DNA of 64,000 nucleotides. Origin: Berberis thunbergii (lineage: Eukaryota; Streptophyta; Magnoliopsida; Ranunculales; Berberidaceae). A program made the position numbers and the translations under genes. The notes under the pieces are model-generated. The model saw only the letters and a list, made by a program, of their open reading frames with translations. It was not told the origin of the DNA and did not search any database. Position 1 is the first letter of the stretch. Each line of letters begins with the position of its first letter. The stretch covers positions 62,001 through 126,000 of the forward strand of contig QNQO01009187.1 in NCBI GenBank assembly GCA_003290165.1, written 5' to 3'. This document shows, piece by piece, positions 57,976-64,000 of the stretch.

Positions 57976-58335
57976 TATTGTATATCGGAAACCTAGATCT
58001 AAAATACATGTATCATAATGTATCATATATAAGACTTTCAAGCGACGAGGTCCTAAAAACAATTTCATTGATATATGACTTGAGTAACACATATGAGCAA
58101 GGTATTGTTTATCATCCATTCATTCATTTACATTACTTGTATAAGGACGTTACATCCCCGCATCATCTTATTTCTGTATTTCATAAGATATATATGTACC
58201 ATATTGGTGAGGCTTATAAATAATGCATATCATGCTGCACATCGTATTTATCGTAAGATAATGATAACTATGATATTGATATTTGGATCTCCTACATCAG
58301 CATAAAGCATACAATCATGGAACATGATACGGAAC
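57976..58335. other. AT-rich spacer, no gene seen
   Basis: Open frames at 57978-58305 are AT-rich and lack known domains. Confidence 0.5.
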
Positions 58336-58640
58336 ATGATCATCATCATCATCATCAAATCCCATTTCCGATATTTTCGGGGTCGGCTACCTGGATTTTG
58401 GTTCTCCAAGCAATGAGGTCTTCCCACATATCCTCGCCTAATCCAAACTCAATAATGTCTTCATTCACCGCCTTCATCCAAGTTTTCAACGGCCGTCTCC
58501 TCCGTCTACACCCTCCATTAACTTGCCAATCTATAGATATTTTCTAATTGACGTCGTGCTTGGTCTCCTCCGCACGTGACCAAACCAAGTTAAATGTTTT
58601 TTGTCTAATTTTGTCCTCTATGAACGCTACACCTAAGTTT
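58336..58640 (-). mobile_element. RTE-type LINE 3' fragment
   Basis: The minus strand encodes the conserved C-terminus of plant RTE elements: WMKAVNEDIIEFGLGEDMW followed by WRTKIQVADPENIG. Before it lies a degraded ...NLGVAFIEDKIRQKTFNLVW... stretch. It ends in the (ATG)n-type tail read as ATC repeats at 58338-58357. The 5' side is cut at about 58640. Confidence 0.82.
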
Positions 58641-58649
58641 CTCCATGAT

Positions 58650-59900
58650 ACGGATAATAATTCGGAACCAATGCAAAAACAATAAAAGAAGAAAAAGACT
58701 CGATCAGAGAGCTTTTAGAAGTACTACAATATCTCAAGAACAAATGTCTTGAGGCTCCAAATTTTGTTCTTAACAACAAACAAAGATTACAATTATCTTT
58801 TGAGAACCAACTCTTTGAGAGGTTTCTCCCTCAAAAAAATAATTTGAGATTATCCCTCAAGAACAACTCTCTTGAGAGCGGTGTTGAACAAGTTTTGAGT
58901 CTACATCTCTGACTTTGAACTCTTGGACCCTTGGATATTCCTAGATTTCCTAGGACTTTCCTGGATTTCTTGTGTCCTGAATTTCTTGTGTGTTTTCAAC
59001 CAACATACCAAGACACTATATATAGCGTGAACAAGTCCCATCCAAACAAAGAAAATTACTCTTAATAGAACAGTGTTTCTATATTACTTTCTTTTGTTCC
59101 ACAAAGAGAATTTTTTCTCTTTTTACCAGACAGGGAAACCTACTCCTAATAGGAAAGTCTTTCCTTATCCCGCCAGGAGAACTTTCTTGTTTCAACCAAA
59201 CAAGTAATCTACTCCTAACAGGAAAGTGTTTCCATATCACTTTCCTTGTCCTACAAGAAGGGCTTTCTTGTTTCCAACAGAAAATAGAATTAGAAACCTT
59301 CCAGATTCCCGTATAACTTTCCTTGTACTAATTAGTCAAGGAAAATCTTGTCCAACAAGGAAACTTTCCTTGGCTTAATTAAAACCTTATAAAAAATAAG
59401 AAATTTTCCTTGATTAACCACTATGCTTATTCCTATATCAATTCATTTCTTACTTGAACCCCAACCCAAAACGCCATGCCAAATTTGTCAGTTGCCACTT
59501 GTGTCCAAGGCTAACTCTAAATCTTTATTAAAATTCTTGTAACTTATTTAGAGTTATTTTAACTTTAGGGTTCATTTGCTTTACCGTAATGAAGTATTTC
59601 AATATTGGTTAAAATAGCATAGTCCCAATTGACTTGCCTACATTGTCCCATAGGCAAAAATACCTTTGCAAAATGGACTCAAGGTCAATTATGATAAACT
59701 AAATGGACTCAAAAATCAAAATAACCATTAGGTTTTCAACATTCATCGTCTTTAGTGAAGAGGTACTTGTCTATGGGTTGGTCAACACGAGTCAACTAAA
59801 TTGCCTATGCCATTTTGGACCCCAAACTCAATTAGGATAAACCAATGGACTCCAAAGTCAAAACCTAAGTAATGTTAAAGTCCTTGTAATTGGAGATTGT
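58650..59900 (-). repeat. LTR-like sequence with internal repeats
   Basis: TA/TC-rich sequence with a CTATATATAG box (59016-59025) and paired CTCAAGAACAA/TTCTTGAG motifs (58730-58880). An array of about three degenerate 70-85 bp units lies at 59049-59285 (marker GGAAAGTSTTTCC). A GATAC remnant near 58650 could be a ruined primer site. No second copy is in the window, so LTR status is a guess. Confidence 0.35.
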
Positions 59901-60589
59901 CTTCGAAGAACTAGTAGTGGACTATGTTGTCTGAAGCTCCCGCCGCAGCAGTGTTGCGACTCCTAAAGCCTATTTTTTTAATATTTCTCTTCAAAAGATT
60001 TTATCACTTCTTGGCGCCGAGTGGCCTCGGCTAGGGTGCGCCTTAGTTAGGGCAGTAAATAGCACGTTAACAACTTCAATAAGTTATAAAAATTAATAGA
60101 ATACTCATACTTTATTCAATAGTGTAATATTAATAATATAAATAAAACTATCATAACCTAATTGAGGAACAAACCACATCGATCATGAGGAACTCAAGTC
60201 AACTTCATTATAATAATTAATAACATACTCATACTTTATGCATTAGCCTACTTTATTCAGTACTTTCTAAATATGAGTTATGGTTTATTATTAGTATATA
60301 ATCACTCACAATCTATATAAAACTTATAAAAATATTATGGTTTCTACCTCAACTTTGTTGCATCTCTACCGACTTTTCAACGGAGGTTGGCGCTTCGTCT
60401 CACTTCACGCCCTAGATAACATAGGTGGTGGAAAAATGCACCGGTTGTCGGAAACCCAACTAAGATCATATTTTGGCTTCTATAAATTCTTTCCACAAAC
60501 AATCCCACTCCATATATATCTCTCTAACCATTTGCAGAGCAAACTATATTATAAGTCGATGAGACTGTATACCCAAGTATACTGACCTC
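59901..60589. other. Intergenic, no gene seen
   Basis: AT-rich. The open frame at 60337-60585 shows no domain. Confidence 0.45.
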
Positions 60590-61030
60590 CTTAGGCAAAC
60601 ATGGAAATTTCTTATTGTTCTCTCATCACGTTAGGCAAATATGGCTTCTGAAACTTTTTCTTATACCCAAAATACTGACCTCCTTAGGCAAACATGGCTT
60701 CTGAAACTTTTTCTTCCTCCCACCACGTTATAGGTAAATCCGTATCCTCCATTGTCTTAATACCACCATGGAAATTTCTTATTGTCCTCTCAGACTTCTA
60801 GAAACCACAATTGGCATATATCAAAAGAGACAGTATATAGGCATATTAATCAAGGTAATCCTAAGTAGCATACTACCTTTCTTAGTTTAACTCTCCAGAT
60901 ATCTAATCTTTTCCACCATCAATTTTATGATTTTTGCCATGGATCCAACAAGTCTTTTATATCTATTCTTTGCCCCCAATGGCAAACCAAAACCCAAATA
61001 AATAGATGGTAACATGCCCATTGGGAAGCC
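60590..61030 (-). mobile_element. L1-type LINE reverse transcriptase fragment
   Basis: The minus strand reads YLGFGLPLGAK near 60970-61010, equivalent to the YLGLPLG block of plant L1 reverse transcriptases. It continues with a degraded ...MVEKIRYLES, a stop, KKGSMLLRIT stretch (family: KxxYLSKGGRLTLIKS). Part of the tail is scrambled by local duplications at 60590-60790. Confidence 0.7.
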
Positions 61031-61939
61031 AAACACTGCACCCAGTCTGTTCCGATATTAGCACCATCACCTACACTTTACACCACCCCCTTTAGAAATT
61101 ATCTTCACACTGAGCAACCTTGAAAAACCATACTTAAAATTTCCACATGAGAATTTCATCATAAAAACAAAACAAAAAATGAGTGTCCAGAATGACAGAA
61201 CAAGGACCCCATGCTCCTCTCCTTTTGGTTGAAAGACCAAAAAAGCCCAAGCCCGGGCCTGCAAAATCACCTAGCCCCACCCATTTATGTGTCTACTATT
61301 TTGGCCCCAAGTTCACACCCTAACACTAAAAACCCATGTTGGAAAACAAGTGAATAATGAAAAGGATGTGCCTCAACAATGTTAGATGAAATGTTTTAGT
61401 GAGACTTTGAACTTGCACGACCTAATCGCAATCTACGGATGGATTGGTAGGCCTTGGATTTGCAATTCTTTTAGATAAAAATTTAATTGATAATCCAAGA
61501 TTACAAAGAAAAGGCCTAGTGTCTCCCTGTAGGGAGACTACGCAACACTTGCATCAATGGTGCATGTTACAAAAACACATCCTCTACAAAAAGCAAGTAA
61601 AAGGGTGGTACTATTTATCCTCTATGCCATTGTTTGGTCATCTTCCAATAAAGGATTGGTGAGATATCTTATCCCCTATGCCTCTGTTGGGTCAACTGGC
61701 ACCAAGGGAATAACATAATCTCTGAGACCTCCTTCCTTTCTAGGGTTCTCTCGTGATAGATGTTATGCATTTTCTTTTCTTTTTTGGAGAGATGTTATGC
61801 ATTTTCTTTTCTTTTTTGGTACGTGCTCTTCTCAGTTCTCACTATGTATTCATGACTGTGCAGTTCACTTAATTTATGCTAAATTGGAAACAATCTATGA
61901 GGAAGGTTCAATAATGTCTCATTATTGTTCTTGGCTATG
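61031..61939. other. Intergenic, no gene seen
   Basis: Open frames at 61067-61270 (minus) and 61444-61662 (plus) show no domain. An imperfect duplication GATGTTATGCATTTTCTTTT occurs at about 61758 and 61791. Confidence 0.45.
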
Positions 61940-62467
61940 TTATTAATGCGGCGATTAATCGTAATCCAGGGTTTGACTGAACCGACTTGGATGAAATAGG
62001 TTAGGGTTTAGCGGACTCCGAAAAATCGGCGATAAATCATAAATCGACAAGTCACCGATTAATCGGCCCAGCCGACTTGCCGATGTATCGCTATAATTTA
62101 TTTTTACTGATAAAACTTAAATCAGTTTATTTATGAATGATTGAATGCAAATTATTTTTACTGATATAACTTATATCGGTTTATTTTTTAACGATTAAAT
62201 GTTAGTTTTAGAGTTTACATATTGTTATTTACGGGTAGTGTGATGTTGCTAAGTGCTAACTTGCTATCACTTATTGTTACTTATGTTGTGTTGTTTTGGT
62301 TGTTCCTAAACAAGTCTAAGTACCTGCAAAATTAAATTCAGTGGTAAATTAGTAAAAATTAAATTATATATTATATTTAAAGTAAACCGATTAAATCCGA
62401 TTAACCCCGCTTAATCGTAATTCGGTCATGGACTGCACTGCAACCGCTTTACGATTTAACTGCATAG
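61940..62467 (+). mobile_element. Non-autonomous DNA transposon, short copy (528 bp)
   Basis: Ends TTAATGCGGCGATTAATCG and, inverted, CTATGCAGTTAAATCG match those of 52369-53413 in opposite orientation, with shared blocks such as CGGCGATAAATC and CGCTTAATCGTAATTCGG. The flanks TGGCTATG and GGGCTTTA match at only 5 of 8, so the duplication is decayed. Confidence 0.6.
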
Positions 62468-63613
62468 GGGCTTTAGACTTGTTTTGTTGCATTTTATAGT
62501 TGTTTATTATTTTCTATAGCACTTAAACTTGAATAATATATATAGTCGGGATCCACATCCACAAGACTTCACAAACCTTGTGCATCAATCCTGCGTCTTA
62601 TGATAAAGGAAGTCCATCCTTTGTGACCAGATTATGGGAAGTCACATGCAATGAACCATTCGTCTTGTCTGCCTTCCCTTCGTGTGCCAATGTCGAGACC
62701 CAGCAGATTGTGAAGAAACGCACCACATCCTCACCCGTATAGGTAGCCATCATCTTTCATAGAGACCAGAAAATTGGCAATCCAAGGACCTAAAGAGTAA
62801 CGCAGATTTTGTAGAGATACAATGGCCCTCTTTTTTACTCCTGCATTTAACCTCTTTCGCTTTGTCGACCATGCATGTGGATGTTTGTGCCTCAAATAGC
62901 TCCTCCGCATGTTGAAAGGAACATGCTTTGGGCTCGGGCATTCACGAACTGGCACAGCTGGAACCAATGCTCGCCCTACTTGGAGATCATAAAGATTCAT
63001 TTTGGGTTCCATGCATCCATGAACAGAATGGTTGTTCACACTCTTTTATTTTTCTTCCTTGATCAAGCATACCTAATGAAAGTAAGGGTGTTCCCAACAA
63101 ACTCAATGAGGGAGGTGAACCCATCCTCAACATCTAAAAAACCTTCCAGACATTCCTTTATGGCTCGAACAATCAGCACAAGTCACTGTAGTTTTTAGGA
63201 GACCACAAAGAAACTTATATAACAATGGCATGCCATTTTCAAAGGGAAAAAAATCGTGCCAGGGCACGTAATGGACACTCAACGCAATCGGACATGCATT
63301 GGATACTCCATGCTTCGGTCATCAACTTTTCTCAGTCTTCAATTTTTTAGAAATATTGAGTATATTCTAGACTCAATAACTTAGTATTACATATGAAGCA
63401 ATGTTGATTTAGAAGCAAAAGAATTACTAATAGATAATCATTTATTGCTGAAAAAATATAACAATACCATAATTTACAGGTATGTCCCCATATTAATAAT
63501 TTTTTTGGTCGACGTGTCTGACACCTTGAATTTGTGTCCGAAGCTGACAGGTATCCGTGTCAAAGGCAGAAACGATCACATCCACGCCCATTGCTGAAAA
63601 GCTCTTCTCCTAG
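62468..63613. other. Unassigned region with one 102-codon ORF
   Basis: The minus-strand open frame 62731-63039 is less AT-rich than its surroundings and reads protein-like (RALVPAVPVRECPSPKHVPF), but no family is recognised. It may be decayed transposon sequence or a small gene. GTGTC-rich repeats occur at 63500-63570. Confidence 0.35.
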
Positions 63614-64000
63614 TTTTTTTTTTTTTAATCCAAAAAACTGAGCAAATATATAGAGCAAGAAAAATGGGGAAGAGAACTACACCAGCTAGAGGGAAAAGGA
63701 CCAAACTAGCTGGAAAGAAAGGAAAAACAAATTTAAAAAACTACAGGAAAAACCATATATCCCCATTAAAAATACACGAGAAAAGGTAGGTCAGACTCAG
63801 AAATGATTCCTCAATTATTAGCCCATGCCACACCAGAGACTGCTTTTGTGAGCTGCTAGCAATGCCTTTGAAGATCCTCCTGTTTCTTTCTTTCTAGATT
63901 ACCCAAATGGTAGGAAGGAGAATTCTATCCCAAAGCCAGAAATCTTTACTAGATAGCTTCCAAGAATTAAAGGCTTGGTCTTTCTGTGTGTGGATCTTGA
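63614..64000 (-). mobile_element. Probable LINE 3' end (continues past the window)
   Basis: On the minus strand the sequence ends in an A run (T run at 63616-63630 on plus). The upstream 370 bases are typical of plant L1 tails: a degraded frame followed by hydrophobic FSCSFLNLFFL-type residues just before the tail. The left edge is the A run; the right part runs off the window. Confidence 0.45.

Noticed and set aside
1..64000. CRISPR arrays, bacterial operons, rRNA or organellar genes
   Set aside because: No regularly spaced repeats, no Shine-Dalgarno-led gene runs and no rRNA-like stretches were seen; tRNA genes were not found by eye but could be missed.

Overview
The window is nuclear DNA from a flowering plant, most likely a eudicot. 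It shows AT-rich intergenic sequence, short exons with GT/AG introns, plant-specific protein families (a clade-F-type PP2C, a UGT91-like glycosyltransferase, an RSS3/bHLH-MYC_N protein, a MAKR/BKI1-like serine-rich protein) and many Ty1/copia, Ty3/gypsy, L1, RTE, hAT and Mutator-type elements. Nothing bacterial, organellar or viral was seen. The species cannot be told from the sequence.

Layout. 1-8716: two decayed Ty1/copia elements in tandem on the minus strand, sharing one LTR (LTR-internal-LTR-internal). The outer LTR and its flank are partly duplicated again to about 9636. 9.6-13.3 kb: intergenic, with a small foldback MITE, a 749 bp hAT element and a 1.13 kb hAT-like element. 13311-18724: five-exon PP2C gene (minus) with a one-base deletion in exon 3. 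18992-19981: a second copy of the 749 bp hAT family, in opposite orientation. 20-23.5 kb: AT-rich, one foldback MITE. 23505-25759: UGT91-like pseudogene (minus) split by a 947 bp hAT with perfect 8 bp target duplication. 25870-27365: L1 LINE remnant (plus). 27.4-29.9 kb: mostly unassigned. 29948-30681: 5' end of a gypsy-type element (gag piece, PBS, 235 bp LTR). 30773-31167: two palindromic Mutator-type MITEs back to back.

32283-32957: intact single-exon MAKR/BKI1-like gene (plus). 33126-33852: remnant of an unrecognised spliced gene (minus). 37626-40103: intact seven-exon RSS3-like gene (minus) whose second intron is built of degenerate repeats of about 30 bp. 40.5-45 kb: four more copies of the palindromic MITE family and an orphan promoter-like G-box/TATA cluster. 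45-52 kb: no gene recognised. 52-55 kb: nested small DNA transposons, one carrying an exon-1-like coding segment. 55405-57975: a short non-autonomous LTR element on the minus strand with a nested 680 bp hAT. 58.3-64 kb: RTE and L1 LINE fragments, an LTR-like sequence and a second copy of the 52.4 kb transposon family.

Only two loci look intact (MAKR-like and RSS3-like). The PP2C is complete except for one base. The genes show no operon-like or pathway link; the dominant theme is repeated insertion, nesting and recombination of transposable elements around a few dispersed genes. Coordinates of exons and target-site duplications were read by eye; no search or alignment program was run.
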